Origin: Pseudaeromonas sp963677375
Lineage (GTDB): Bacteria > Pseudomonadota > Gammaproteobacteria > Enterobacterales > Aeromonadaceae
Reading direction: 5' to 3'
Length of the DNA stretch: 64,000 nucleotides
Assembly (NCBI GenBank): GCA_963677375.2
Contig: CAXXIF010000005.1
Coordinates: forward strand, 62,001 to 126,000
Of this stretch, positions 33,897-43,196 are shown in pieces. The stretch's first letter is position 1. Every line of letters begins with the position of its first letter. Under the pieces are notes generated by a model that worked only from the letters and a program-made list of their open reading frames with translations, searched no databases and had not been told where the DNA came from. The translations under genes were made by a program, and so were the position numbers.

Positions 33897-34433
33897 ATGC
33901 TGAGTGAATTGCACCAGGAACACATCAATATTGCCAAGCTGCTGGACCTGCTTCGCCAGCAGCTGTTTGCTATTCGCAGCGAGAAGGCTGTGCGCTATCG
34001 GCTGCTCAAGGATATCCTCAGCTATCTAAGCGAGGTTTCCGATCAATGCCATCACCCGCAAGAAGATCTGATCTACGACTACTACCTGAAGTATCGCTGT
34101 GACGATGACCAGATCACCCAACGCCTGAAGAATGAACATGAGTTGGTGGTTGCTTCAGGCTCAGAGTTGACGGCGCTCGTTGACATGATCCTGATGGATG
34201 CGGTCATTCCGCTGGATCAATTGACCGCCAAACTGGAAGCTTTCATTGTTCTGCAACAGCGGCATATGGATTTCGAAGAGGGCGAGGTGTTTCCGGAATT
34301 GCGCGCCAAGCTGACCGAAGATGACTGGCGGCATCTGGAGCAAAACTGGCGTTACAAGGTGGCCGATGACCCCCTGTTCGGACGTGAGGTTGCCGAGCGT
34401 TATCAGGATCTCTCGGCTAGTTTGGGTCTCTAA
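33897..34433 (+). CDS. hemerythrin HHE-domain protein
   Basis: 178 residues from ATG 33897, preceded by AAGGA; the frame opens at 33825. Iron-ligand His/Glu sets typical of HHE proteins: HQEHINIAKLLDLL near the start, CHHPQEDLIYDYY, NEHELV and HMDFEEGEVFPEL. Such proteins bind a di-iron centre and oxygen or nitric oxide. The closest named families are YtfE-like and HHE-only proteins. Specific role unknown. Confidence 0.82.
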   Translation: MLSELHQEHINIAKLLDLLRQQLFAIRSEKAVRYRLLKDILSYLSEVSDQCHHPQEDLIYDYYLKYRCDDDQITQRLKNEHELVVASGSELTALVDMILMDAVIPLDQLTAKLEAFIVLQQRHMDFEEGEVFPELRAKLTEDDWRHLEQNWRYKVADDPLFGREVAERYQDLSASLGL

Positions 34434-34451
34434 GCCCTCATGCTCCAGAAT

Positions 34452-34480
34452 AAAAAACGGGCTGCCTTAGGTAGCCCGTT
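34452..34480. terminator. bidirectional terminator
   Basis: An 11-bp stem (AACGGGCTGCC with a TTA loop) between the HHE gene and the convergent DUF3545 gene; six T follow on the minus strand. Confidence 0.82.
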
Positions 34481-34508
34481 GTCTTTGCGGTAACACGTCA
34501 GTTTGTGA

Positions 34509-34694
34509 TTAGAAATTCAGTTCGCTGGCACCTTCATAGGCCAGATCAATGGACTCTAACTCCTTCTGTAAACGGTACTTTTCCTTCAGCGCTTCAATCT
34601 CTCGCCACTTGCGTTTTTTGGCGACATTGCGGGCGCTGCGTGTTTCGCTGTCAACAACGACCAGATCATCGAATTCCAGATTGAACCTTTCCAT
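34509..34694 (-). CDS. DUF3545 small basic protein
   Basis: 61 residues. An acidic start (FNLEFDDLVVVDSE) is followed by a basic helix with the DUF3545 core KKRKWREIEALKEKYRL and an acidic tail. Function unknown; the family is typical of Vibrio/Shewanella/Aeromonas relatives. Flanked by its own terminator. Confidence 0.75.
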   Translation of the reverse strand: MERFNLEFDDLVVVDSETRSARNVAKKRKWREIEALKEKYRLQKELESIDLAYEGASELNF

Positions 34695-34806
34695 GGCCTC
34701 TCCTTTACCCCGTTAGTCATCGTAGTTGGATATATCACACCGCTATCGAAAATAAAATCATTCTGTGACGACTTGATGACAAACTGCTAACGCCATCATA
34801 TCCAAT

Positions 34807-34830
34807 AAAAAGGCCTCGTAAGAGGCCTTT
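34807..34830 (-). terminator. terminator of tal
   Basis: AAAGGCCTC / GAGGCCTTT stem with GTAA loop; five T follow on the minus strand. Confidence 0.85.
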
Positions 34831-34861
34831 AACGTCATCATTCAACTGGCGGGTTCCGTGC

Positions 34862-35818
34862 TCACATCAGCTGTTGTTGCAGCAGTTGTTCGAGCTTGTC
34901 CTGGTCGATGGCAAAGTTACGGATACCTTCGGCCAGTTTCTCGGTGGCCATCGCATCCTGATTCTGTTCCCAGCGGAATTGCGCTTCGCTCAGGGGTTGT
35001 GGCCGGGGCTGACCGGTCTGTGTGGGCTGCAGGCGGCGGGGTAACTCACCGCTCAGGGAGGAGAGCTCCTCCAGCAGTGCCGGACTGATGGTCAGGCGAT
35101 CACAACCGGCCAGGGCGAGGATTTCCCCCACATTGCGGAAGCTGGCTCCCATCACCACCGTCGGGTAGTCATGACGCTTGTAGTAGTCATAAATCCGGCT
35201 GACCGATAACACGCCCGGATCGTCCTGAGCTGTGTACTCGGTCTGCTGGGGCCGGCTCTTGTACCAATCCAGGATACGGCCGACAAAGGGGGAGATGAGA
35301 TAGACCCCAGCCTCGGCACAGGCCCGGGCCTGGGCAAAGCTAAACAGGAGGGTGAGGTTGCATTGAATGCCTTCGCGCTCCAGAACCTCGGCGGCCTTGA
35401 TGCCTTCCCAGGTGGCGGCCAGCTTGATCAGAATGCGCTCATTCGAGATACCGGCCTCGTTGTACAGACGGATCAGCTTGCGAGCCTTGTCGATGCTGGC
35501 TTGGGTATCAAACGACAATCGCGCATCTACTTCGGTGGAGATCCGCCCCGGCACTATCTTGAGGATCTCGCAGCCCAGGCTGACTGCTAACTTGTCGGCG
35601 GCTTCCTTAAGCTGTTGCTGTGGATCGGCGCTCTGGGTGGTGGCCCAGCTCAGGGCATCACGCAACAGGGTGGCGTATTGCGGCATCTCGGCCGCTTTGA
35701 GCAGCAAGGAGGGGTTGGTGGTGGCATCCTGGGGGTGGTAGCGACGAATGGCTTCAATGTCGCCTGTATCGGCAACAACTGTGGTTAGACGTTTGAGTTG
35801 TTCTAGTTGGTTTTCCAT
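34862..35818 (-). CDS. tal: transaldolase
   Basis: 318 residues from ATG 35818; the frame is open to 35872 but the family starts at MENQLEQLKRLTTVVADTGD. Schiff-base Lys is in IKLAATWEGIKAAEVLE; DATTNPSL and GASFRNVGEI are conserved. Transfers dihydroxyacetone units in the non-oxidative pentose phosphate pathway, complementing the tkt gene at 59285. It stands alone between two terminators. Confidence 0.95.
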   Translation of the reverse strand: MENQLEQLKRLTTVVADTGDIEAIRRYHPQDATTNPSLLLKAAEMPQYATLLRDALSWATTQSADPQQQLKEAADKLAVSLGCEILKIVPGRISTEVDARLSFDTQASIDKARKLIRLYNEAGISNERILIKLAATWEGIKAAEVLEREGIQCNLTLLFSFAQARACAEAGVYLISPFVGRILDWYKSRPQQTEYTAQDDPGVLSVSRIYDYYKRHDYPTVVMGASFRNVGEILALAGCDRLTISPALLEELSSLSGELPRRLQPTQTGQPRPQPLSEAQFRWEQNQDAMATEKLAEGIRNFAIDQDKLEQLLQQQLM

Positions 35819-36040
35819 GGCAGATGATCTCAGTAAGACGACAGATAAACATGCGCTGTGTTGCCGCTCCAACTCCTGCGTCGGCGGACTTTCATCCCCA
35901 GTAAACGAGGGATGGCAGGAGAGTGCAAGCCGAGATCGCCAAAGCTTGCAGGAAAGCGATTTTATCGCGGCTGGTCCAGCCAGTGCGCGCCGCTATCGAA
36001 GCGCGCGATCGTTTGCGTCACTGGCGTCACCAGGAGGTGA

Positions 36041-36071
36041 AAAAAACCAAAGCCGCGATCGGCGGCTTTGG
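36041..36071 (-). terminator. terminator of the DUF1523 gene
   Basis: CCAAAGCCGC / GCGGCTTTGG stem; seven T follow on the minus strand. Confidence 0.82.
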
Positions 36072-36095
36072 GCTTGTTAACGGCAGATGGTGTGG

Positions 36096-36629
36096 TTAAG
36101 GGTTCAGCTCTTTCTTGTCGAAGTAACGCTTCAGGAATAGGGCTATGTAGCCGAGCCCAGCGGCCCAGAGTGCAAACCAGAACCAGCGGAAGAAGGTGAA
36201 GGTCGAGGCGTCCGGACTGTCCACCACATCGATGCTGGTAATATTGGGGAAGGTGGAGAGCATGTTGATGCGCCAGCCATAGGAGCTGATCCGCGCCAAT
36301 TTTTTCTCAAATTCCAGTGTCTTGGCCTTGGCTTGCACGTCGGCAGAATTGAATTTGAAGTAGAAGGGGAAGCTCCAGCGCGTATCTTCGTTGCGGTAGA
36401 CTCGAACCTTCTCGCCATCCTGGGCGGTATAGATGTAGTAGACATCCATGGTCGGGCCATCCGCGGGGTTCTCCTTGCCGATGGGACCATCCTTGTCGAC
36501 GCGTTTGACTTCAACCCCCGTGATGGTAGCGATGCCTTTCTCCGGCAGATAAAAGTCCAGCCACAGGCCGGAAACGACGGCGATCAGGCCGAGTATGCCG
36601 AAGGTTATTTTTTTCAGGTTTAAACTCAT
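36096..36629 (-). CDS. DUF1523 membrane protein
   Basis: 177 residues. Membrane segments at both ends (residues 8-27 and about 145-168) enclose a periplasmic beta-rich domain containing TGVEVKRVDKDGPIG and YYIYTAQDGEKVRVYRNEDT. This is the DUF1523 pattern. No known function. Monocistronic, with its own terminator. Confidence 0.78.
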   Translation of the reverse strand: MSLNLKKITFGILGLIAVVSGLWLDFYLPEKGIATITGVEVKRVDKDGPIGKENPADGPTMDVYYIYTAQDGEKVRVYRNEDTRWSFPFYFKFNSADVQAKAKTLEFEKKLARISSYGWRINMLSTFPNITSIDVVDSPDASTFTFFRWFWFALWAAGLGYIALFLKRYFDKKELNP

Positions 36630-36744
36630 AACAACTCCAGTGATGGCAGAACCATGCCGATAGACTTGATAGTAGCGTCAGATGAAACAGTCGTCAGCTC
36701 TCATCGCTAGCGGCGGGAAACCTTCGGCCCGACAGGCGGCCGAT

Positions 36745-37179
36745 TCACTCGCCGTATTGGCTTTCCATCCAGGCTTCGAGGATGAGCAGCGCCGAGATAC
36801 CATCCACCATACCTTTTTCCAGTGCCCGATAGCCACCGCGCTCGAACAGCCTGGCTCGGGCATCCGTGGTGGTCAGCCGTTCATCCTGCAGATCAACAAC
36901 CACACCAAAACGGCCATGGATGCGGTTGGCAAACTTGCGGGCGCGCTGGGTCAGGGGTTGTTCAGTGCCATCCATATTCAGGGGCAGGCCAACCACCACC
37001 CGATCCGGCTGCCACTCTTGCAGCAGCTTGTCGATCTCGTCCCAGTTGGGAACGCCATCATTGGCCTTGAGCGCGCGCAGGGGTTGCGCCGAGCCGGTGA
37101 TCTCCTGACCGATAGCCACGCCTATGCTGCGGGTGCCAAAATCGAATCCCAGCAGGGTCCTTTGTCCAAGCTCTTTCAT
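36745..37179 (-). CDS. ruvX: pre-16S rRNA nuclease / resolvase-fold protein RuvX (YqgF)
   Basis: 144 residues from ATG 37179, preceded by AAGGAGC; the frame opens at 37257. RNase H-like core (LLGFDFGTRSIGVAIGQ, VVVGLPLNMDG, LQDERLTTTDA) with the catalytic Asp/Glu set. YqgF processes the 16S rRNA 5' end. It ends the endA-rsmE-gshB-yqgE-ruvX minus-strand cluster, 25 bp after yqgE. Confidence 0.92.
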   Translation of the reverse strand: MKELGQRTLLGFDFGTRSIGVAIGQEITGSAQPLRALKANDGVPNWDEIDKLLQEWQPDRVVVGLPLNMDGTEQPLTQRARKFANRIHGRFGVVVDLQDERLTTTDARARLFERGGYRALEKGMVDGISALLILEAWMESQYGE

Positions 37180-37204
37180 GGGCGCTCCTTGTGCATGCCG
37201 CCGA

Positions 37205-37759
37205 TCAGGCGTGTCCGGCTTGGGGCGCGACGCGCCAGATATCGATACCCATGGCATGGGTTGCTGCCAGCCACTTGTCTTGCCAGGGGGTGTTGAAAAT
37301 CAGCTCGGTGGTGGCCGGCAACGTCAGCCAACTGTTATCGAGCAACTCTTGATCCAGTTGTCCGGCTTCCCATCCGGCATATCCCAGTGCCACCAGAAAC
37401 TGCTCCGGTGCTTGACCTGTGCCGAGCTGCTGGAGGACATCCAGAGAAGTGGTGACCATGATGTCGTCGGTCAGTTGCAGTGAACTGTTGAATCCCAGGC
37501 GCGGGCTGTGCAGGACAAAGCCCCGATCGGTACTCACGGGACCACCGGCCAGCACCGGATAGTTGGATAGGGACAAGTCGACGTTGTCGATCTTCATCTG
37601 GGTCAGCAGATGGTGCAAGTCCATATCCAGCGGCACCGTCAGGGTCAACCCCATGGCGCCCTTGGCATTATGCTCGCAGACATAAATCACCGAACGGGCA
37701 AAGAAACTGTCTTCCATGGTCGGCATGGCAATCAGAAGCTGGTTTTGCAGGTAACTCAT
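37205..37759 (-). CDS. yqgE: YqgE/AlgH family protein
   Basis: 184 residues (DUF179). Family blocks: QNQLLIAMPTMEDSFFARSV, YVCEHNAKGAMGLTL, VLAGGPVSTDRGFVLHS, ALGYAGWEAGQLDQEL. Molecular function unknown. It lies between gshB and ruvX as in enterics. A 10-bp inverted repeat (37785-37810, CATCGGGGCT) sits in the 79-bp gap after gshB and may be an intra-operon hairpin. Confidence 0.9.
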   Translation of the reverse strand: MSYLQNQLLIAMPTMEDSFFARSVIYVCEHNAKGAMGLTLTVPLDMDLHHLLTQMKIDNVDLSLSNYPVLAGGPVSTDRGFVLHSPRLGFNSSLQLTDDIMVTTSLDVLQQLGTGQAPEQFLVALGYAGWEAGQLDQELLDNSWLTLPATTELIFNTPWQDKWLAATHAMGIDIWRVAPQAGHA

Positions 37760-37838
37760 CCGATTATAGGTCTCCGGTTCTGCTCATCGGGGCTCAAGCC
37801 AGCCCCGATGCAGGTTGTCAGTTAACGGGGCGGGTGCC

Positions 37839-38798
37839 TTACGCGGTGGCATCTTTCAGACGGCGCTCGATGGCATCCATCAGCAGACCCGTGATGCTGA
37901 CCGGGAAGGCGGCCTCGATCTCGCGGATGCAGGTCGGGCTGGTGACGTTAATTTCGGTCAGCCGGTCGCCAATGATATCGAGTCCGACAAAGATCAGGCC
38001 CTTGGCCTTGAGCGTAGGGCCCACGGCGCGGGCTATGGCCCAGTCGCTCTCGGTCAGCGGACGGGGTTCACCACGACCACCGGCCGCCAGATTGCCACGG
38101 GTTTCCCCCTGGGCCGGGATGCGCGCCAGGCAGTAAGGGACTGGTTCGCCATCGACGACCAATACCCGCTTGTCGCCATCCTTGATGGCAGGCAGATAAC
38201 TCTGCGCCATGCAATAGCGGCTGCCGTGCTCGGTCAGAGTCTCGATGATGACACCGACGTTGGCATCATCGGCCTTCATGCGGAAGATCGAGGCGCCACC
38301 CATACCATCCAGGGGCTTGAGGATCACATCCTGATGCAGTTGGTGGAAGGCGCGCAGCTTGGCCGCCGAGCGGGTGACTAACGTAGTCGGGGTATGCTCG
38401 GCAAACCAGGCGGTAAACAATTTTTCATTGGCATCGCGCAGGCTTTGCGGCTTGTTGACGATGAGAACGCCCTGATCCTCGGCGCGCTCGAGGATATAGG
38501 TAGCATAGATGAATTCGGTATCGAAGGGCGGGTCCTTGCGCATCAGGATCACATCCAGTTCGGCCAGGGGTTGATCCTGGATCTCACCCAGTTCAAACCA
38601 GCTCTCGCTGTTATCCCAGACGCTCAGGCTGTGCATGGTGGCAAAGGCTTCACCCTGCTCCATGTAGAGGTCGCCCATCTCCATGTAATAGAGCTCGTAA
38701 CCCCGGCGTTGAGCTTCCAGCAACATGGCGAGGCTGGAGTCTTTCTTGACCTTGATGGACTGAATCGGGTCCATGACGATGCCCAATTTAATGGCCAT
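37839..38798 (-). CDS. gshB: glutathione synthetase GshB
   Basis: 319 residues. Prokaryotic glutathione synthetase with N-terminal IKLGIVMDPIQSIKVKKDSS, an ATP-grasp domain (DVILKPLDGMGGASIF, YLPAIKDGDKRVLVVDG, RGNLAAGG) and EINVTSPTCIREIE. Joins gamma-glutamylcysteine to glycine. It starts 13 bp after the rsmE stop in the same operon. Confidence 0.96.
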   Translation of the reverse strand: MAIKLGIVMDPIQSIKVKKDSSLAMLLEAQRRGYELYYMEMGDLYMEQGEAFATMHSLSVWDNSESWFELGEIQDQPLAELDVILMRKDPPFDTEFIYATYILERAEDQGVLIVNKPQSLRDANEKLFTAWFAEHTPTTLVTRSAAKLRAFHQLHQDVILKPLDGMGGASIFRMKADDANVGVIIETLTEHGSRYCMAQSYLPAIKDGDKRVLVVDGEPVPYCLARIPAQGETRGNLAAGGRGEPRPLTESDWAIARAVGPTLKAKGLIFVGLDIIGDRLTEINVTSPTCIREIEAAFPVSITGLLMDAIERRLKDATA

Positions 38799-38811
38799 TG
38801 CTTAAGTATCC

Positions 38812-39544
38812 TTATGCCAGATCGCCGAAGCGACATTGTAATGCGGTGATGGCCGTCAGGCCTGCGGTTTCGGTGCGTAACACCCGGGGGCCCAGCAGCA
38901 TATCGGCAAAACCCTGCTGGCGGGCCACCTCGATCTCCTCGCGGGAGAGACCGCCTTCCGGGCCAATCAGCAGCCGGATGCCGTGTTTGGGCTCGGGCAG
39001 GGTCTTGATGCTGTAAGGTGCCCGCGGGTGCAGGTTGAGCCTGAGCTCCTGGGTGGGCTCGGCGAGCCAGGGCTCCAGCGCCATGGCCGGGCGGATCAAC
39101 GGGATCTGGTTCCGACCACACTGTTCACAGGCGCTGATGGCAATCTTCTGCCACTGCTCCAGCTTCTTGTCGAGGCGTTCGCCGCCCAGCTTGACGCCAC
39201 AGCGTTCGGAAAACAGTGGCGTGATGACGGTGACACCCAGCTCCACGGATTTTTGGATGGTGAATTCCATCTTATCGCCACGGCTGATCACCTGGCCCAG
39301 GTGGAATGGCCAGCGGCGATTCCACCTCGACCGGGTCCTGAGCGCCCAGTTGTACCCGGACCTGCTTCTTGTTTACGTCGCTAATGGTGGCCGGGTATTG
39401 ACCGCCGCGACCATCAAACAGCACCAGCTCCTGACCCGCCTGCATGCGCAGCACGCGACCAATATGGTTGGCGCCATCCTCACTCAGCGCCAGCAGGGCA
39501 TGGGCGGTTAACGGAGTGGGTTCATAAATTCGTGGCACTCGCAT
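38812..39544 (-). pseudogene. rsmE: 16S rRNA m3U1498 methyltransferase RsmE, one-base frameshift
   Basis: Two frames together give a complete RsmE. The first runs from ATG 39544 (MRVPRIYEPTPLTAHA) to ESPLAIP, then into PGPGDQPWR and a stop. The second resumes at LGQVISRGDKMEFTIQKSVE and continues to the C-terminus with the SPOUT knot (LLIGPEGGLSREEIEVA, LGPRVLRTETA). Deleting one of the two G at 39303-39304 restores SPLAIHLGQVISRGDK and 243 residues, the enteric length. ATG overlaps the endA stop (TGATG). Either a recent mutation or a sequencing error. Confidence 0.9.
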
Positions 39545-40263
39545 CAGTGACACTGCTCCTCGACAAAGGGGTTATGGTTGCCTTGCGCTTGGGCAATCAG
39601 GGCATCGCGCTGACACTCCCAAGGGGTGACCGGATAACGCCGATCCCAGGCGGTAAAGAGTTTGAGCTGTTGTTCGGCTATGCGCAGCTTATACTGCCGC
39701 GCCATATAAAGGTAGGTTCGGGCGATGGCGCCGCGGCTGCGAACGGGCGGCTGCACCCGCTTACCGGCAAAGTCCACCACCATGCTGCAGTGACCATACT
39801 GATCGGCTTGCGCACCCCAGTCGGAGTAGCGGAAATTGGCACGATCCCCGTTTACCTCGCCCACGGCGGGTACCAAGTTGTGCATGTCGCCTTCCATCAA
39901 GGCGAACACCTTGTCGGTGGCCACACAATTCTTGCGGCCGCCTGCTTGCCAGCATTGGTGCTGGTGACCAAATTCCCAAGCCGGCACTATATGTTCCCAC
40001 TCGATGCGGCTGGCCCGTGTCGCCTGCTTGCGCGGCTGATAGCCACAACTGGCCCAATCCGGGCTCATCTTCTTGCCCTGGTAGCGGATGTCGCAGCCGC
40101 AGTAGAAGCTCGGTTGATCTGGATGGGCCTTGTAGATCTGCTGCAGGGCTTTTTTGGCTTCGACAAAGGTTTGGGGTTCACCAGCGGCTGCACTGGCAGG
40201 CTGGATCACGACACTAGAGAACACGGCAAGAGCCGGTAGTAATAACGACAGCAGAGTACGCAC
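39544..40263 (-). CDS. endA: periplasmic endonuclease I (EndA)
   Basis: 239 residues with a signal peptide (LLSLLLPALAVFSSVVIQPASA). The beta-beta-alpha metal nuclease core carries the His in RIEWEHIVPAWEFG, with GDMHNLVPAVGEVNGDRAN. Eight Cys suggest disulfides as in Vibrio Vvn/Dns. Degrades extracellular or periplasmic DNA. First gene of the cluster; sprT, its usual neighbour, is displaced to 43.5 kb. Confidence 0.94.
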   Translation of the reverse strand: MRTLLSLLLPALAVFSSVVIQPASAAAGEPQTFVEAKKALQQIYKAHPDQPSFYCGCDIRYQGKKMSPDWASCGYQPRKQATRASRIEWEHIVPAWEFGHQHQCWQAGGRKNCVATDKVFALMEGDMHNLVPAVGEVNGDRANFRYSDWGAQADQYGHCSMVVDFAGKRVQPPVRSRGAIARTYLYMARQYKLRIAEQQLKLFTAWDRRYPVTPWECQRDALIAQAQGNHNPFVEEQCH

Positions 40264-40442
40264 CAGGACCCCTTACGGCTTGGGATAACAACCGGCATAC
40301 CTGTCAGGGGTGACAGGTCGCCACAGGCGGCTAAGGATAACATCCGGGGTCGAGAAGAAAAGGGCTCTGCAGTTGACGCCGCTATTCCAGCGGCTAGACT
40401 CGGTCACTCATTCATGCGTAGCCAGCAAGGCAAGGAGTCGCA

Positions 40443-41267
40443 ATGTCTTATCGTTCCGTCATCGGTCTGGGTGTGGCCGGAAATTTCGCCGGTCATCTGG
40501 AGCAGGCTGGCGAAGCTCGTGATTTTGTCGCGGTGAAGGTCAAGGAGGCCATAGCGCCCAAGGCCATTTTCCCCTTCTATCTGCCGAACGGTGCGGGCGG
40601 TTTTCTGGCCACTTACCCGCTGAGCCATGAGGCGATCCGTTTCCCGCAAGGGGCTGACCATCTGCAGATCGAGCCGGAAGTGGGGCTGTTGTGTGATATC
40701 GACTACCGCGACGGACGGGTGGTCGGCCTGACGCCGCGCGCCTTTGGCGCCTACAACGACTGCTCCATCCGCAAGGAAGGGGCGCGCAAGATCTCCGAGA
40801 AGAAGAACTGGGGTGGGGCTAGCAAAGGGATTGCGGCCACCCTGTTGCCGCTGGACCATCTGCAAGCGGGTGGTGTGCTGGATGGTTACCGTATCGCTAG
40901 CTTCCTGATCCGTGATGGTCAGGTGCATGCCTACGGCATCGACAGTGCCGTGGTGGATTACAGCTACTTCCACCAGACCCTGCTGGAGTGGATCATCGAG
41001 AAGATGAACGAGCAGGCGGACGAAGGCCCAGCCGAAGATATTGCCGCCCTGCTCAAGGCCAGCGGCTATCCGGCGCAGGCGCTGATTAGCATAGGTGCCA
41101 CCCGTTACACGCCGTTTGGCGAGACCAACTTCCTGAAGGTGGGGGACACCAGCGCGGTGGTGCTCTATCCGGCCGACCGCTATGACGCCGCGACCATCAT
41201 CCAACGCGTGACTGAGGGTGAATTAGACGGCGATGGCCTCTCGGTGCTGGTTCAGCAGGTGATCTGA
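40443..41267 (+). CDS. DUF5718 family protein
   Basis: 274 residues beginning SYRSVIGLGVAGNFAGHLEQAGEA, a distinctive start I associate with DUF5718; it resembles fumarylacetoacetate-hydrolase-fold proteins (LQIEPEVGLLCDIDY, FGAYNDCSIR). Soluble, no signal peptide. AAGGAG lies upstream of the ATG. Function unknown. Ends at a clear terminator. Confidence 0.68.
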   Translation: MSYRSVIGLGVAGNFAGHLEQAGEARDFVAVKVKEAIAPKAIFPFYLPNGAGGFLATYPLSHEAIRFPQGADHLQIEPEVGLLCDIDYRDGRVVGLTPRAFGAYNDCSIRKEGARKISEKKNWGGASKGIAATLLPLDHLQAGGVLDGYRIASFLIRDGQVHAYGIDSAVVDYSYFHQTLLEWIIEKMNEQADEGPAEDIAALLKASGYPAQALISIGATRYTPFGETNFLKVGDTSAVVLYPADRYDAATIIQRVTEGELDGDGLSVLVQQVI

Positions 41268-41333
41268 GTTCGGGATCTCTGTCGCTCCAAGGGGATTCAT
41301 CCCGAGTGCTGTCATCCAGCGGAACATCACTGC

Positions 41334-41354
41334 ACGGCCCGTCGGGGCCGTTTT
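41334..41354 (+). terminator. terminator of the DUF5718 gene
   Basis: ACGGCCC / GGGCCGT stem, GTCG loop, four T. Confidence 0.75.
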
Positions 41355-41561
41355 CCTATCTGTTATCCAGTTGGTCTCTGCAGCCTGTGGCCAGTCGCTG
41401 CCGCGAGTTTTCTTTACTCGTCCGACTTTTATTGTGCGAGTCAGCCCATGGCTAGCTCTTGCCCTCAATTGATCCTCTACTATTTATAAGGTTGATCGTT
41501 CACACCAATCCACGTCGGCTGATGAGCCGAAGCCCCATGGTCTGCAGCAAAGGGAATTCCA

Positions 41562-43196
41562 ATGTTAAATAAAACGAAGATTGCTTATCGTCTCTACGGA
41601 CTGATTGGATTTTTGATCCTGCTATTGCTAGGTGTTGGTTATATGGGCTTGAGTGGCACTCAGCAGAGCAATGATGCGCTGATGACGGTCTACCAGGATC
41701 GGGTGGTACCGCTCAAGGGATTGAAGATCATCTCGGATATGTATGCGGTCAATATTGTCGATACCAGCCACAAGCTCAGGAACGGCGCTTTGTCCTGGCA
41801 GCAGGCCCGGCAGAATATCGAGGCGGCCCGCAGCCAGATTACGGAAAATTGGCAAGCCTATCTTGCGACCGAGTTGGTCCCTGAAGAGCTGGTCATCATT
41901 GACCGGCTCAAGCCGTTGATGGCGGTTGCCGATCGGAACGTGGATGTCTTGCTGACCATCATTGACAAGCAGGACCAGGCGGCATTGCTGCGTTTTATCT
42001 CCGATGAACTCTACCAGAGCATAGATCCGGTGACGAAGGAGGTCAGTCAGCTGGTGGATGTGCAGCTGCTGATCGCCCGCCACACCTATGAACAGAGCCA
42101 ACATCGCTATGCGGAGGTTGAACAGTACTCCATGTTGATCATTGGGGTGGGGACCTTATTGGCCTTGGGGGTCGGGCTGTTGATTTCTCGTTCGATAACG
42201 GTCCCGCTTTTCGGAGCCATCACCCAGATCAACCGGTTGGCGCAAGGTGACTTGACCGTAGACATCCAGGTCGAGGGGCAGGATGAGGTGGCTACACTGC
42301 TGGCCGCGATGCAGCATATGACGATCAATTTGCGGGATATGCTGCATGCGCTTTCTGGTACCGCCAACCAGGTTGCCAGTGCGGCGACCCAGCTACGAGT
42401 CATTTCGGAGGGGATTGCCGAAGGTTCTGAAGAGGTGGCCGGACAAGCGGAAAGCGTTGCGACGGCCGGAGAGGAGATGACCACCACCTCCAATTCGATT
42501 GCCCATAGTTGCCAGATGGCTGCCGATGTCGCACAAGAGGCCTACCAGACGGCCGGTAAGGGGGCCGCGGTGGTTGAACGAACCATTCAGGCAATGACAC
42601 AACTGGCGCTCAAGGTTCAGGAGTCCGCACAAGCGGTGACGGGGCTCGGGGTGCGCTCCGATCAGATAGGCAACATAGTCGGCACCATAGGCCAGATTGC
42701 TGCCCAGACCAACTTGCTGGCACTCAATGCCGCCATCGAAGCGGCTCGTGCCGGTGAACAGGGGCGGGGGTTTGCGGTGGTAGCCGATGAGGTGCGGGCA
42801 CTGGCGAGTCGCACCGCTCAGGCCACCGGTGAGATTGGCAGCATGATCAGCACCATCCAGAGCGAAATCGCGGCGGCCGTGGCGTTGATGGAACAAGGGG
42901 TGAACCAGGTGCGGGTGGGCAGTGACGAGGCCGGTCAGTCCGGGCAGGCATTAAAAGCTATTCTGGATCTGGTCAATGCGGTCTCGCTGCAGGTGAGCCA
43001 GATTGCGACGGCCGTCGAGGAGCAAACCGTCGTGACTAGCGAAATATCCGGCAACATGCAGCAAATTACCACAGTGATCCAGCACTCTTCACAAGGAGCC
43101 CAGGAATCGGCGGTAGCCGCCACGCAACTCGACAAGAATGCCTCCGAGCTGCAACATTTGGTGGGCCGTTTCCGGGTGAGTGCCGCGAGATCTTAA
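41562..43196 (+). CDS. methyl-accepting chemotaxis protein
   Basis: 544 residues. Membrane segment 1 (residues 12-30), a periplasmic four-helix-bundle ligand domain (about 31-190), membrane segment 2, HAMP (SRSITVPLFGAITQINRLAQG), and a signalling domain with the hairpin tip IGQIAAQTNLLALNAAIEAA and RGFAVVADEVRALASRTA. No C-terminal CheR-binding pentapeptide. Ligand unknown. It sits between endA and the sprT-like gene, splitting a usual neighbourhood. Confidence 0.93.
   Translation: MLNKTKIAYRLYGLIGFLILLLLGVGYMGLSGTQQSNDALMTVYQDRVVPLKGLKIISDMYAVNIVDTSHKLRNGALSWQQARQNIEAARSQITENWQAYLATELVPEELVIIDRLKPLMAVADRNVDVLLTIIDKQDQAALLRFISDELYQSIDPVTKEVSQLVDVQLLIARHTYEQSQHRYAEVEQYSMLIIGVGTLLALGVGLLISRSITVPLFGAITQINRLAQGDLTVDIQVEGQDEVATLLAAMQHMTINLRDMLHALSGTANQVASAATQLRVISEGIAEGSEEVAGQAESVATAGEEMTTTSNSIAHSCQMAADVAQEAYQTAGKGAAVVERTIQAMTQLALKVQESAQAVTGLGVRSDQIGNIVGTIGQIAAQTNLLALNAAIEAARAGEQGRGFAVVADEVRALASRTAQATGEIGSMISTIQSEIAAAVALMEQGVNQVRVGSDEAGQSGQALKAILDLVNAVSLQVSQIATAVEEQTVVTSEISGNMQQITTVIQHSSQGAQESAVAATQLDKNASELQHLVGRFRVSAARS

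Noticed and set aside
38624..39121. 165-residue minus-strand frame across gshB and rsmE
   Set aside because: It is out of frame with both conserved genes and low in protein-like composition; the rsmE frames explain the region.
41462..41561. Sigma-28 promoter before the chemoreceptor gene
   Set aside because: Only a loose TCAA ... TTTATAA resemblance; spacing and -10 do not fit well enough.
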